Shown in pieces: positions 10,483 through 19,718 of a DNA stretch of 64,000 nucleotides. Every line of letters begins with the position of its first letter. Within the stretch, counting starts at the first letter, position 1. The stretch lies in assembly GCF_900106975.1 (NCBI RefSeq), contig NZ_FNNU01000002.1, positions 558,001-622,000 on the forward strand, in the 5' to 3' direction. This DNA comes from Pseudomonas kuykendallii. Lineage in GTDB: Bacteria; Pseudomonadota; Gammaproteobacteria; Pseudomonadales; Pseudomonadaceae. The position numbers were made by a program, and so were the translations under genes. The notes under the pieces are model-generated. The model saw nothing but the letters and a program-made list of their open reading frames with translations, was not told where the DNA came from and made no database searches.

Positions 10483-11034
10483 TCATTTGTTGTAGACCCG
10501 CGCTACAACGGAGCGTAAGCACACGACATCCGCAGTACAGGTAGTGGCCGAGGTCGTGCCGGAGGGAGCGTTATAGGCCTGGCTGTTGATTTCGTAGTAA
10601 TACTTTCCAATCCCTTGTGCATAGGCGCCGTATTCCGGATCCTCGGCTTCGTTGTTGGCCCCGCCAGCATTGATGTTTTTCATGTACCAATGGACATTCC
10701 TGTTCATTGACGTATTTCCTTTGAGCCCGCTGTAGGCGTGAGCGCTGGAGAAGTCGGTGCTGTAGTTAGTCACGATTCCTTGTATGCAGGGAATGGAACC
10801 GCAGGTTTCCGGAGGAGCGATCGTGGCTGATAGCCTCCTTTCACCTTCTCTCAATCCTGCTTCCGCGCTGCCCATGAGCCGTTTGCTCTCGAGTCGGTTC
10901 GCGGTGATTCGGGCCTCCAGCGTCGTTTCTCGCATGCTGGAAACGGCGAGCAATGTGATAACCAGGAGCATGATCAGCGCGATAAAAAGCGCGGCGCCGT
11001 TCTGGTTATTCTTTATGCTTGATGGTGTTTTCAT
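10483..11034 (-). CDS. pilX: Type IV minor pilin assembly protein PilX
   Basis: A 183-residue PilX-family protein. A short leader ends NNQNG, followed by AALFIALIMLLVITLLAVSSM. As usual for PilX, it lacks the Glu5 of ordinary pilins. The globular part contains paired cysteines, including CTADVVC near the C-terminus. PilX belongs to the minor-pilin complex that primes pilus assembly and carries PilY1 to the tip. The ATG at 11034 overlaps the pilW stop as ATGA, indicating translational coupling. The open frame extends 29 codons further upstream, but that stretch only mirrors the pilW coding sequence. Confidence 0.93.
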   Translation of the reverse strand: MKTPSSIKNNQNGAALFIALIMLLVITLLAVSSMRETTLEARITANRLESKRLMGSAEAGLREGERRLSATIAPPETCGSIPCIQGIVTNYSTDFSSAHAYSGLKGNTSMNRNVHWYMKNINAGGANNEAEDPEYGAYAQGIGKYYYEINSQAYNAPSGTTSATTCTADVVCLRSVVARVYNK

Positions 11035-11822
11035 GGCATCTGGTTCCGTAATGTCATGGTGCTTTTCGCAATCTGGTAAATCTTCCCGTCGGTCGGCGCT
11101 GTAGCGTCTTCGCCATACCACTCTTTATAGGTTTTGAACTGCACGTCCTGACTGATATTTCCCTGGGATGTGGACATCAGTGCGGAGTAACGAACGACTC
11201 GAATGAAGTCTCCGCCGGCAGGGGTAACTTTGAAGCTCGTTACCTCTCTGTCCTCGGTCGTATTTACCCCGTAGTCGAAACGTATGTCGGTTATTCCATC
11301 GACAAGAACACCCGAGGTTTCGCCTGAAGCGTTCTTACTGGTGCAGATGAGCTGGCCGTTATCATTCACGCCAATTTTTTCGACGAAGTTTTCTACAGGG
11401 GAGGTGTAGGGCTGGGCGATGGCGGCGTTGTTTGCGGAGCGGCCGTTACCCAAACAATCCACTTCGGCGGTATCTCGGGGTTGATATCGGATGCATAGCG
11501 TTTTCGCGTTCACGCTTTTCACGGCTTCACCTGCAGCGAAAGCGCAGTCCGTTATCCCCGTTTGGGAGGCCGTGACAGCGGGGAAGGCAAAGTCGAGCTG
11601 ATCATCCGGTCGGCGTCGAAAACCGGCTTTCGCCAATTGCTGCTCAAGCAACTGAAGTGTGAAGCGGCCATTTTCCTGGTTTTCTGACTGCCCCTGCTGA
11701 AAGAGGTAGTTGCGTTTGTTATCCAGGTAAATCTGGGTTACGCCAAGGATCAGGAAGCTGCTGATCGCCAATGCCACCATCAGCTCCACCAAAGATAAAC
11801 CGTCCTGGCTATGTCCTCTCAT
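11031..11822 (-). CDS. pilW: Type IV minor pilin assembly protein PilW
   Basis: A 263-residue PilW-family prepilin with leader MRGHSQDG, then LSLVELMVALAISS with Glu5, a hydrophobic helix, and a C-terminal region holding the PilW domain. PilW bridges PilX and the other minor pilins at the pilus tip. The ATG at 11822 is preceded by GAGGA at good spacing. A longer reading to 11957 would overlap pilV by over 100 bases and is unlikely. It starts ten bases after the pilV stop and shares an ATGA with pilX. Confidence 0.93.
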   Translation of the reverse strand: MRGHSQDGLSLVELMVALAISSFLILGVTQIYLDNKRNYLFQQGQSENQENGRFTLQLLEQQLAKAGFRRRPDDQLDFAFPAVTASQTGITDCAFAAGEAVKSVNAKTLCIRYQPRDTAEVDCLGNGRSANNAAIAQPYTSPVENFVEKIGVNDNGQLICTSKNASGETSGVLVDGITDIRFDYGVNTTEDREVTSFKVTPAGGDFIRVVRYSALMSTSQGNISQDVQFKTYKEWYGEDATAPTDGKIYQIAKSTMTLRNQMP

Positions 11823-11832
11823 TTCGGCGTCC

Positions 11833-12381
11833 TCATGGCTCACTACGCAGTCGGTAGTAGCAAATGGTTGTGTCTTCTGACGGCGTTTCCTCAAGGCATT
11901 CACCGCTTTTAACTTTCCACGCCAGTTGGATCTCAATAGCGGAACCGGCGGAGCCACATCCCGAGGGGCCCGGAGATGTAGAGCGGCAGACGTAGAATTC
12001 GCTGTTCAGTAAGTCGGAGGCACCCGGAAGCAGCTTGCTGGCCTCCTGCGCCCAGCAGGCGAGTTGCTGCGAGGCGGAAGAGGGTGTCGTGGCGCAGGAA
12101 CTTGGGGCGCTGGGGAAATCGCTTCCTTTGGCCTTGTAGTAATCGCCAGTGCTCGCCTTCAGATTTCCGTCGGCCGACAGTATGGCGTCGGGATTCGCGC
12201 GTATGAGTTCGAATAGATCGTCAGCGAGCATCGCCGCAGTGTTTCGCTGGGAGGAGTCTTTCGTGTAGGCGATCGTCTTTCCCTGCAACGCGACCATCCC
12301 GAGAATCCCGATGGTTATCAGAAGAAAGGTCACCAACACCTCGATCATGCTGAAACCAGACTGGCGAGATATGTCATTCAT
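11833..12381 (-). CDS. pilV: Type IV minor pilin PilV
   Basis: A 182-residue PilV-type minor pilin with leader MNDISRQSG, then FSMIEVLVTFLLITIGILG (Glu5 present), followed by a globular part with several cysteines. The ATG at 12381 forms an ATGA overlap with the fimU stop. A TTG four codons upstream is possible but less natural. PilV, FimU, PilW and PilX form the minor-pilin core recruited with PilY1 and PilE. Composition is slightly richer in AT than the housekeeping neighbours, as across the whole operon. Confidence 0.92.
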   Translation of the reverse strand: MNDISRQSGFSMIEVLVTFLLITIGILGMVALQGKTIAYTKDSSQRNTAAMLADDLFELIRANPDAILSADGNLKASTGDYYKAKGSDFPSAPSSCATTPSSASQQLACWAQEASKLLPGASDLLNSEFYVCRSTSPGPSGCGSAGSAIEIQLAWKVKSGECLEETPSEDTTICYYRLRSEP

Positions 12382-12866
12382 GATGATGTGCAACTCGTGA
12401 GGGCGGTCGAGGAGTTGGAGGCGCTCTTGCCTCTGGCGGACATTCGGCTCATGCCTGTGGTTTGAACGATGATCTGAAAGCCGTTGGCCGCTTCATCGTT
12501 CGCGCAGATCGTGTAGGTCGCGTTGGCCGCGGTGCCGTCGGGCTTGAATTCGATGCTTGCCGGATTCGCCGATACCGCCACGTAGGTAGGAGTGAAGGTG
12601 CGCAAGCTGGTGACCGTCGAACTGCCGATGGTGGCTGACCAGGTGCCGCTGGAGGCGCTGACGGTCACTGGCGTGCGTCTGCTGACGGCGGTGCTCCGAG
12701 CGAACTGCAGAAGTGCATGGAATTCTGCACTGGCACCCTGCACGCGATTGTTATTGATCAGGGTGGTAAAGCTCGGCACCGCTATGGCCGCGAAGATGCC
12801 GAGTAATGTCACTACCACCATGAGCTCTATCAAGGTGAAGCCTGATAGATGGGCGCGCTTCGGCAT
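12378..12866 (-). CDS. fimU: Type IV minor pilin FimU (GspH/FimT family)
   Basis: A 162-residue prepilin with leader MPKRAHLSG, then FTLIELMVVVTLLGIFAAIAVPSF, followed by a GspH-like domain and two C-terminal cysteines. FimU links the minor-pilin tip complex to the PilA fibre. It is the first gene of the tightly packed fimU-pilV-W-X-Y1-E unit. The 108-base space to fimT upstream should hold the operon promoter. In P. aeruginosa this promoter is controlled by FimS-AlgR, but I could not identify an AlgR site here. FimU rather than FimT is chosen because it directly precedes pilV. Confidence 0.9.
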   Translation of the reverse strand: MPKRAHLSGFTLIELMVVVTLLGIFAAIAVPSFTTLINNNRVQGASAEFHALLQFARSTAVSRRTPVTVSASSGTWSATIGSSTVTSLRTFTPTYVAVSANPASIEFKPDGTAANATYTICANDEAANGFQIIVQTTGMSRMSARGKSASNSSTALTSCTSS

Positions 12867-12974
12867 GAAAAATCTCCAAGATTACGATTGGATATTCTTG
12901 CCTGGGAGGCGCGGCCTGTCGTACCCGTCGGGACAGGCGGGACAGCCAGAGGGATGACTGGTAACGCGTTGATA

Positions 12975-13490
12975 TCAGCCACACAGGGTGCCGTGATTCT
13001 GTCCGCTTTCCAGCCCCTCTGCCTGGCGGAAGCGCCCTTGTCTGTTGATCACGATCTGCCAGAGCGCTTTTGAATCCTTGCTGCAGTAAACGAACCGGCC
13101 ATTGCTCGCCGGGCTGGCACCGTTGCTGTTGTAGACGACGCTTTGGTGGTTGATCGAACCCGTCCACTTCAGGGTGCCGGTTGCCTTCAACGGTTGGAAC
13201 ACCAGGACCTCGCCCGTATCTGCATCTCGTACCATCAACCCGCTCGCCCAGGTGTTGTCGCAGTCGTTGGCTTGGCCGGAGCCGCAAAGCTCGATGTTTC
13301 TTCCCCTGAACACGGCCTGCCCACGCGCCGTTTGCAACTGGGCGAGTAGGGTGTTCCGCAATGTTTGCTGTTGGTTGCTTTCGATCAAATGGATAAACGA
13401 CGGCACGCCGATACTCGCGGCGACTGACAGGACGCTGAGGGTTATCAGCAACTCTATTAATGTGAAGCCGAGCGAATCAGTGCTGTTCAT
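12975..13490 (-). CDS. fimT: Type IV pilin-like protein FimT (GspH/FimT family)
   Basis: A 171-residue GspH/FimT-family prepilin with leader MNSTDSLG, then FTLIELLITLSVLSVAASIGVPSF, followed by a GspH domain (about residues 45-160) with cysteines near 85-92, 140 and the C-terminus. Some bacterial FimT proteins bind DNA during natural transformation; whether this one does cannot be read from the sequence. The ATG at 13490 has AGGA about nine bases upstream. It is divergent from thiO and separated from fimU by 108 bases, so it may be transcribed separately from the minor-pilin operon. Confidence 0.9.
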   Translation of the reverse strand: MNSTDSLGFTLIELLITLSVLSVAASIGVPSFIHLIESNQQQTLRNTLLAQLQTARGQAVFRGRNIELCGSGQANDCDNTWASGLMVRDADTGEVLVFQPLKATGTLKWTGSINHQSVVYNSNGASPASNGRFVYCSKDSKALWQIVINRQGRFRQAEGLESGQNHGTLCG

Positions 13491-13606
13491 ATCGTGTTCT
13501 TCCTTGAGAAAATTTCGCAGCACTCCTGGCTGCTCTGTTTTTGTAGTTCGCGATGGAGCGATTTCAATAGGCGCGGGGGTGACCCGTTGACGCGTGGAGG
13601 ATGGTT

Positions 13607-14698
13607 TTGAACAAGGTTCTGGTGGTAGGTGGCGGCGCAATCGGCTTGCTCAGCGCGCGCTTGTTGGCCGAGCAGGGTTATGACGTGAGCCTGCTCGAGA
13701 AGGGCGATGTCGGGCGCGAGTCTTCATGGGCCGGCGGCGGGATCGTTTCGCCGCTCTATCCGTGGCGCTACAGCGCGGCGGTGACGGCGCTGGCGCACTG
13801 GTCGCAGGACTATTACCCGCATCTGGCCGAACGGCTCTTCGAGGAGACGGCGATCGATCCCGAAGTGCACGTCACCGGGCTCTACTGGCTGGACCTTGAT
13901 GACGAGCCGCTGGCGCTGGCCTGGGCGCGGGAGCAGGGTCGACCGCTGCAGTCGGTGGACATCGCGGCGGTGCACGACGCGGTCCCGCCCCTGGGCTCGG
14001 GCTTCTCCAGCGCGATTCACATGAGCGGCGTGGCGAACATTCGCAACCCGCGCCTGGTGCGCTCGCTGCGGGCGGCCGTGCTGGGGATGCCTAATGTCAC
14101 GCTGCTCGAGCATCGTCCGGTGACCGGGTTTATTCGCGAGAGCGGGCGGATTCGCGGCGTACTGACCGAGCAGGGCGAGATTCGTGCGGACCGGGTCGTG
14201 CTCGCCGCGGGGGCCTGGAGTGCCGAGTTGCTGGCGACCCTGGGCGTCCAATTGCCCGTCGAGCCGGTGAAGGGGCAGATGATCCTGTTCAAGTGCGCCG
14301 ACGACTTTCTGCCGAGCATGGTCCTGGCCAAGGGGCGCTATGCGATTCCACGCCGTGACGGACACATCCTGGTCGGCAGCACGCTGGAGTACGAAGGCTT
14401 CGACAAGACGCCCACCGACGAAGCGCTGGCGAGCCTGAAGGCATCGGCCATCGAAATGCTGCCGGCGCTGGCCGATGCCGAGGTTGTGGGGCACTGGGCG
14501 GGTTTGCGTCCCGGTTCGCCGGAGGGCATCCCGTTCATCGGTCCGCTGCCGGGGCACGACGGGCTCTGGCTGAACTGCGGGCATTTCCGTAACGGCCTGG
14601 TGCTGGCCCCGGCTTCGTGTCAGCTATTGGCGGATCTGATGGCGGGGCGCGAGCCGATCATCGATCCCACCCCCTACATGCCTGCCGGGCGCATCTGA
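13607..14698 (+). CDS. thiO: FAD-dependent glycine oxidase / D-amino-acid oxidase family (ThiO-like)
   Basis: A DAO-family flavoenzyme with an N-terminal dinucleotide-binding GGGAIG motif, the SSWAGGGI segment, and a C-terminal GLRPGSPEGIPFIG motif followed by GHFRNGLVLAP, as in glycine oxidases that supply dehydroglycine for thiazole synthesis. Other D-amino-acid substrates remain possible. Start choice: the ATG at 13601 directly abuts GGAGG with no spacer. The TTG at 13607 (MNKVLVVGG, 363 aa) has six bases of spacing, so I prefer it. It is divergent from fimT and convergent with pilR. It sits where PAO1 has PA4548. Confidence 0.85.
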   Translation: MNKVLVVGGGAIGLLSARLLAEQGYDVSLLEKGDVGRESSWAGGGIVSPLYPWRYSAAVTALAHWSQDYYPHLAERLFEETAIDPEVHVTGLYWLDLDDEPLALAWAREQGRPLQSVDIAAVHDAVPPLGSGFSSAIHMSGVANIRNPRLVRSLRAAVLGMPNVTLLEHRPVTGFIRESGRIRGVLTEQGEIRADRVVLAAGAWSAELLATLGVQLPVEPVKGQMILFKCADDFLPSMVLAKGRYAIPRRDGHILVGSTLEYEGFDKTPTDEALASLKASAIEMLPALADAEVVGHWAGLRPGSPEGIPFIGPLPGHDGLWLNCGHFRNGLVLAPASCQLLADLMAGREPIIDPTPYMPAGRI

Positions 14699-14705
14699 GG
14701 ACAGC

Positions 14706-14733
14706 CGATCGATGGGCGCGTGCCTATCGATCG
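14706..14733. terminator. Hairpin between convergent thiO and pilR
   Basis: CGATCGATGGG pairs with CCTATCGATCG (11 base pairs with one G-U) around a six-base loop. It fills almost the whole 36-base gap between the two stop codons. There is no run of T on either side, so it is either a weak bidirectional terminator or a 3' end protector. Confidence 0.45.
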
Positions 14734-14734
14734 C

Positions 14735-16072
14735 TCAATCCAACCCGAGCTTCTTCAGCCGATAGCGCATCGAACGGAACGTCAGGCCGAGGCGCTGCGC
14801 CGCGGCGGTGCGATTCCAGCGCGTTTCCTCGAGTGCCTGCATGATCAGCTTGCGCTCGATCTCCTCCAGGTGGTCCTCGAGGTTGTCCACCTGCGCCAGG
14901 CTGCCGTCGGCCGTATCGCCGGCGACCGGGGCCTCGGCAAGGCGAAGGTCCTCGGGCCTGATCTGATCGTCCTCGCACAGTGTGTAGGCCCGTTCGAGCA
15001 TGTTCTCCAGTTCGCGGACGTTGCCGGGAAAACGGTAGCTCTTGAGCTTTTCCAGGGCTTCGCCGTGCAGCGTGGCGGGCTGGCTGCTGGCCGCCGCCAG
15101 TTGGTTGAGCACGTTCGTCGCCAGCTGCGGAATGTCCTCGCGGCGTTCGCGCAACGAGGGCACGCGCAGTTCGATGACGTTCAGCCGGTAGTACAGGTCC
15201 TGGCGGAAGCGTCCGGCGGCGACCTCGGCGGCGAGGTCCTTGTGGGTGGCGCAGAGCACGCGCACGTCGAGTACCACTTCCTGCTGGCCACCCACGGCGC
15301 GCACGGCTTTTTCCTGGATCGCGCGCAGCAGCTTGACCTGCATCGGCAGCGGCAGGTCGGCCACCTCGTCGAGGAACAGCGTGCCGCCGTTGGCCGTCTG
15401 GAAGAGCCCCAGCTTGTCCTCGATGGCGCCGGTGAAGCTGCCTTTCCTGTGGCCGAAGAATTCGCTCTCCATCAGCTCGGAGGGGATCGCGCCGCAGTTC
15501 ACCGGGACGAACGGCTGCTCGCCGCGCGGGCCGCGTTCGTGGATCAGCCGTGCGACCAGCTCCTTGCCGGTGCCGGATTCGCCGCTGATATAGACCGGCG
15601 CCTGGCTGCGCGCGAGCTTCTCGATCTGCTTGCGCAAGGTGCGCATCGGCGGCGAGTCGCCGATCAGTCGCTCGTCGACGCTGGCCGGGTCGTTGCCCGG
15701 TGCATGCAGGCGCAGCGCGGTGGCGACCAGTTCGCGCAGGCGGGCGAGGTCCACGGGTTTGGTGAGGAAGTCGAAGGCGCCGGCCTTCAACGCGTTGATC
15801 GCGGTATCCAGGCTGCCGTAGGCGGTGATCATCGCCACCGGGACCTGCGGGTGGCGCTGCTGGATGTACTGCACCAGATCCTGGCCGGTGCCGTCGGGCA
15901 GGCGCATGTCGGTGAGGCACAGGTCGAAGGGCTCGCGCGCCAGCCATTCGCGCGCCTCCTTGACGTTGCGGGCGCTGCGCGTGTCGAGTTTCATCCGCCC
16001 CAGGGTGATCTCCAGGAGTTCGCGGATATCGGGCTCGTCGTCGACGATCAGGGCTCTCTGTCGAGCGGTCAT
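14735..16072 (-). CDS. pilR: Sigma-54-dependent response regulator PilR
   Basis: A 445-residue NtrC-family activator. It has an N-terminal receiver domain (Asp at CLTDMRLP, Lys at LTKP), a central AAA+ sigma-54 interaction domain (GESGTGKE Walker A, GSFTGA loop, LFLDEVADLP Walker B) and a C-terminal Fis-type helix-turn-helix. With PilS it activates pilA from a sigma-54 promoter, and a candidate is present at 29057. The ATG at 16072 is two bases after the pilS stop, so the pair is cotranscribed and probably co-translated. Longer upstream readings only extend into pilS. Confidence 0.97.
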   Translation of the reverse strand: MTARQRALIVDDEPDIRELLEITLGRMKLDTRSARNVKEAREWLAREPFDLCLTDMRLPDGTGQDLVQYIQQRHPQVPVAMITAYGSLDTAINALKAGAFDFLTKPVDLARLRELVATALRLHAPGNDPASVDERLIGDSPPMRTLRKQIEKLARSQAPVYISGESGTGKELVARLIHERGPRGEQPFVPVNCGAIPSELMESEFFGHRKGSFTGAIEDKLGLFQTANGGTLFLDEVADLPLPMQVKLLRAIQEKAVRAVGGQQEVVLDVRVLCATHKDLAAEVAAGRFRQDLYYRLNVIELRVPSLRERREDIPQLATNVLNQLAAASSQPATLHGEALEKLKSYRFPGNVRELENMLERAYTLCEDDQIRPEDLRLAEAPVAGDTADGSLAQVDNLEDHLEEIERKLIMQALEETRWNRTAAAQRLGLTFRSMRYRLKKLGLD

Positions 16073-16074
16073 GG

Positions 16075-17667
16075 TCAGCTCAGTTTGCGCGGGTGGGCGA
16101 AGGTGACGCGGAAGCAGCTGCCGCCCTCTTCGCGGGGTTTGTAGTCGAGGCGCGCCTGGTTGCTCTCGCACAGCTCACGGGAAATATACAGCCCCAGGCC
16201 GGTGCCCTTGTTTTCGGTGGTGTAGAACGGCTCGAAAATATGCTCGATCTGCTCCTGGGGCACGCCGGGCCCGTCGTCCAGCACTTCGAGGACGGGCAGG
16301 TCGCTGTCGGCATCGCGGAACAGCCGCAGCCAGACCTGGCCCCGATCGTTGTTCTGTGCACTGTAGCGCAGTCCGTTCTCGATCAGGTTGGTCAGCACCT
16401 GGGTCAGCTGGTGAGGGTCCATGCGCGTTTGCAGGCTGCTGCCGTGGGTCTCGATGTGCAGAGTCTGGTTCGGTCCGGACGCGCTGCGGTATTCGCCGAC
16501 GAAACGGTGCAGCCAGTACTTCAGGTCGAGCAGTTGCGGCTCGGCTTGGCGCCGGCGAGACAGTTGCAGGACGTTCTCGATCACCAGGTTCATCCGTCGC
16601 GAATGGTCCTGGATGATCTGCGCCAGGCGTTTGTCCGGCGCCTCCAGGGCTTCCGACTCCTGCAGCAACTGCGCGGCATGGCTGACGGCGCCAAGCGGGT
16701 TGCGGATCTCGTGGGCGATGCCGGCGGTCAGGCGGCCGAGCGATGCCAGCTTGAGCTGCTGCGCCTGCTGGGCGATCTGCGAGATGTCCTCGAGGAACAC
16801 CAGCACCTGCTGCTCTTCGCCGCGCTGCAGGGCGATGAAGCTCGGCTGCAGGATCGGCCCGCCGGGCACCGCGACGATGCTGCGCGGCAGCATCGTCGGG
16901 TTGTCGCGCCATTGCTGGAGGCGCTCGACCAGCGTCGGGCAGCGTGCCGCCAGGGGTTCGCCGGCGAGGTGGTCGCTGCCGAGCAGGTTCAGCGCGCCCT
17001 GATTGGCCAGCAGCACCTGGCGCTGTTCGTCGAGCACCAGAATGCCGGTACGCATGCGCTGCAGGATCAGGGCGTTGAGCGTCTCCAGGCTGGCGACGTC
17101 GCTGGCGCGCTGTTCGGCCAGGGTTTCGGAATGGCGCAGGCGCTTGCTCAGGGTCTGGACGAACAGCGCGGCGGCGAAGCACAGCGCGCCGAGTGCGCCT
17201 ACCTGGACGAACTGCGAGGCTGCCGCGGGGCGGGCGAGGCTCAGGTAGAAGGTCAGGTAGATCATGCCGATCGAGGCCACGGCCGCGATCAGCAGGCCGA
17301 TGCGCCCGCGCAACAGGATGTTGGCGATCGCCACCGCGACGATCATCAGGTTGCCGATGCCGCTTGGCGTACCGCCGGCGGCGTAGAACAGCGCCGACAG
17401 CATGGTCACGTCGAACATCGCCAGGCTGAACACCTGCAGCAGGTGGCGCGGGCGTTGCAGCAGTACCGCGATGACGATGTTGACGATCAGGTACAGCCAA
17501 CTGCCGTAGCGGAACAGCGGCCCCTGGGCCAGGTCGAGCAACTGGTCGTCGAGGTCGCTGGAGATGAGCAGCACCAGTACCAGGCCGATGGTCAGCCGGT
17601 ACAGGTGATAGAGACGCAGCATCCGTGGGCTGGCGGCGCTGCTCAGCGGCAGGGAACTATCGGGCAC
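16075..17667 (-). CDS. pilS: Membrane sensor histidine kinase PilS
   Basis: Polar inner-membrane kinase that senses pilin levels and phosphorylates PilR. About six membrane segments occupy residues 20-185. A PAS-like region follows, then the H-box AGIAHEIRNPLGAVSH, the N-box LIENGLRYS and ATP-lid motifs DDGPGV and GTGLGLY. The GTG at 17667 gives 530 residues, the length recalled for PAO1 PilS, and puts the conserved RLYHLYRL about 15 residues from the start. It overlaps the preceding small gene by 11 bases. The ATG at 17622 would remove the N-terminal tail. Confidence 0.95.
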   Translation of the reverse strand: MPDSSLPLSSAASPRMLRLYHLYRLTIGLVLVLLISSDLDDQLLDLAQGPLFRYGSWLYLIVNIVIAVLLQRPRHLLQVFSLAMFDVTMLSALFYAAGGTPSGIGNLMIVAVAIANILLRGRIGLLIAAVASIGMIYLTFYLSLARPAAASQFVQVGALGALCFAAALFVQTLSKRLRHSETLAEQRASDVASLETLNALILQRMRTGILVLDEQRQVLLANQGALNLLGSDHLAGEPLAARCPTLVERLQQWRDNPTMLPRSIVAVPGGPILQPSFIALQRGEEQQVLVFLEDISQIAQQAQQLKLASLGRLTAGIAHEIRNPLGAVSHAAQLLQESEALEAPDKRLAQIIQDHSRRMNLVIENVLQLSRRRQAEPQLLDLKYWLHRFVGEYRSASGPNQTLHIETHGSSLQTRMDPHQLTQVLTNLIENGLRYSAQNNDRGQVWLRLFRDADSDLPVLEVLDDGPGVPQEQIEHIFEPFYTTENKGTGLGLYISRELCESNQARLDYKPREEGGSCFRVTFAHPRKLS

Positions 17668-17884
17668 CGGGCTTGGCGCCTTGTTCCAGGTGTTTCTGGC
17701 TGCAGTACCAGCGTTCGCCCTGTGCCAGTGCATGTTCGCGCGGAAGGTGGATGTCGCAGTGCGCGCAGCGGACCATCGGCGTGGCGCTTTCCGGCTTTTC
17801 AACCGGACGGGCAGGGCGTGTGGCCCGTCGCCACAACCAGTAAGCCGCCGCGATCAGCGCGGCCCAGAGCAGCAGACGAAACAT
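17657..17884 (-). CDS. Small membrane-anchored zinc-ribbon-like protein (PP0621 family)
   Basis: A 75-residue protein with one N-terminal membrane segment (LLLWAALIAAAYWLW), a basic stretch, then a cysteine motif CAHCDIHLPREHAL...WYCSQKH that looks like a zinc-binding ribbon. It belongs to the conserved pseudomonad PP0621-type family. The function is unknown. Overlap with pilS by 11 bases suggests a three-gene unit with pilS and pilR. The tie to pilus regulation is positional only. Confidence 0.8.
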   Translation of the reverse strand: MFRLLLWAALIAAAYWLWRRATRPARPVEKPESATPMVRCAHCDIHLPREHALAQGERWYCSQKHLEQGAKPGAR

Positions 17885-18076
17885 GCGATGACGCTCGCTT
17901 GGTGAGGAAAGGCAGGCAGTTTAGCCAAGCCCGCAGGGCGAGCACAGCGATGAACGCATCGCCGGCGGCGGTTGTGGCCGAAGCGCTGTTACCGGCTGGC
18001 GGGATACGGGAGAATACGCCCAGCGGGTGCCTCTTTTCGCAGCGGCATGCAAGATCAATGGAATCGTGGAGGCGGC

Positions 18077-19708
18077 ATGAGCCAAACCCTGCGGGTCGTG
18101 ATGGCCCAGATGAATCTGCCGGTGGGCGACATACACGGCAATGTCGAGCGGATCATCGCCGCCGCGCTCGAGGCGCGCGACCGGATGAAGGCCGATCTGA
18201 TCGTCTTTCCCGAGCTGGCCATGTGCGGCTATCCGCCGGAAGACCTGCTGCTGCGCTCGAGCATGCAGGCACGCATCGAGCAGGGGCTGCAGCGCATCAA
18301 GGACGAGGTCAGCGGCATCTACCTAGTGGTCGGTTACCCCTGGCAGGTGGGCGAGACCCGCTACAACGCCTGCGGGGTGCTCGCCGATGGCGTGCTGCTG
18401 GCGCGTTACTACAAGCAGAAGCTGCCCAACTACCGGGTCTTCGACGAGAAACGCTATTTCGAGTCCGGCGCGCGGCCCTGTGTGATCGAAGTCAAAGGCG
18501 TGCCGGTGGCGGTGACGATCTGCGAGGACATCTGGTTCCCCGAACCGATCGCCCAGGCCAGGGCGGCGGGCGCCAAGCTGATGCTCAGCCTCAACGCCTC
18601 GCCTTTCCACCTCGACAAGCAGGCCGAACGCGAGCGCCTGCTGGCCGGTCGTGCCACCGACTGCTGCATGCCGATCATCTACGTGAACCAAGTCGGCGGG
18701 CAGGACGAGCTGGTGTTCGACGGCGGCAGTTGCGTGATTTCCGCCGACGGGCAGGTGACCCAGCGCGCCGAACCTTTCGCCGAGGTGCTACTGCCGGTCG
18801 AACTGGCGTTCGATGGCGAGCGCCTGCAACCGCTGCCGGCCGCCTGCGCAGCGTTGCCCGGCATCGAAGCCAGCGTCTATCAGGCGCTGGTCGTCGGGGT
18901 GCGCGACTATGTGCGCAAGAACGGCTTCAAGGGCGTGGTGCTCGGCCTCTCCGGCGGCATCGATTCGGCGCTGACGCTGGCGGTGGCGGTGGATGCGCTC
19001 GGCGCGGCGCAGGTCGAGGCGGTGATGATGCCGTATCACTACACCGCGCAGATGAGCCTGGAAGATGCCGAGGAAGAGGCCGACGCGCTCGGCGTGAAGT
19101 ACAGCGTGCTGCCCATCGCGCCGATGGTGGAATCGTTCCTCGCCACCCTGGCGCCGGTATTCGAAGGCCTCGGCCGCGACACCACGGAAGAGAACCTGCA
19201 GGCGCGCTGCCGCGGCACTTTGCTGATGGCGATCTCCAACAAGAAGGGCTATCTGGTGCTGACCACCGGCAACAAGAGCGAGATGGCAGTCGGTTACGCG
19301 ACGCTCTATGGCGACATGGCCGGCGGCTTCGATGTGCTCAAGGACGTGCCGAAGACCCTGGTGTTCCGCCTCTGCGAGTACCGCAACACGCTCGGGCCGG
19401 TGATCCCGCAGCGGGTCATCGACCGTCCGCCGTCCGCCGAACTGGCGCCGGACCAGAAGGACGAGGATTCGCTGCCGCCGTATCCGGTGCTCGACGAGAT
19501 CCTGCGTCTGTACGTCGAGCATGACCTATCGGCCAACGCGATCATCGCCGAGGGTTTCGACGAGCAGACGGTGCGCCGGGTGCTGCGCCTGGTCGATCTC
19601 AACGAGTACAAGCGGCGCCAGGCGGCCGTTGGCGTGCGCGTGACCCAGCGCGGCTTCGGCCGCGACCGCCGTTACCCGATCACCTCGGGCTGGCAGATCG
19701 GCGACTGA
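18077..19708 (+). CDS. nadE: Glutamine-dependent NAD+ synthetase
   Basis: A two-domain enzyme of 543 residues. The N-terminal nitrilase-like glutaminase domain has the Glu-Lys-Cys triad (Glu46 in [13 protein letters not shown], Lys115 before LPNY, Cys149 in TICEDIW). The C-terminal synthetase has the PP-loop [10 protein letters not shown] and TTGNKSE. It converts deamido-NAD to NAD with glutamine as nitrogen donor. The ATG at 18077 has GGAGG four bases upstream; upstream in-frame ATGs lack a site. Large RNA structure follows the stop codon (19719-19757). It complements nadC elsewhere in the window in NAD synthesis. Confidence 0.96.
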   Translation: MSQTLRVVMAQMNLPVGDIHGNVERIIAAALEARDRMKADLIVFPELAMCGYPPEDLLLRSSMQARIEQGLQRIKDEVSGIYLVVGYPWQVGETRYNACGVLADGVLLARYYKQKLPNYRVFDEKRYFESGARPCVIEVKGVPVAVTICEDIWFPEPIAQARAAGAKLMLSLNASPFHLDKQAERERLLAGRATDCCMPIIYVNQVGGQDELVFDGGSCVISADGQVTQRAEPFAEVLLPVELAFDGERLQPLPAACAALPGIEASVYQALVVGVRDYVRKNGFKGVVLGLSGGIDSALTLAVAVDALGAAQVEAVMMPYHYTAQMSLEDAEEEADALGVKYSVLPIAPMVESFLATLAPVFEGLGRDTTEENLQARCRGTLLMAISNKKGYLVLTTGNKSEMAVGYATLYGDMAGGFDVLKDVPKTLVFRLCEYRNTLGPVIPQRVIDRPPSAELAPDQKDEDSLPPYPVLDEILRLYVEHDLSANAIIAEGFDEQTVRRVLRLVDLNEYKRRQAAVGVRVTQRGFGRDRRYPITSGWQIGD

Positions 19709-19718
19709 GCCCTCGGAA

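Noticed and set aside
12915-12945. CCTGTC...GACAGG inverted repeat between fimU and fimT as a fimT terminator
   Set aside because: Stem of six pairs with a long loop and no T-run in either direction.
16093-19524. 1143-codon open frame overlapping pilS and nadE
   Set aside because: It runs antisense through pilS and in another frame through nadE, both confidently identified. No ribosome-binding site or homology is visible.
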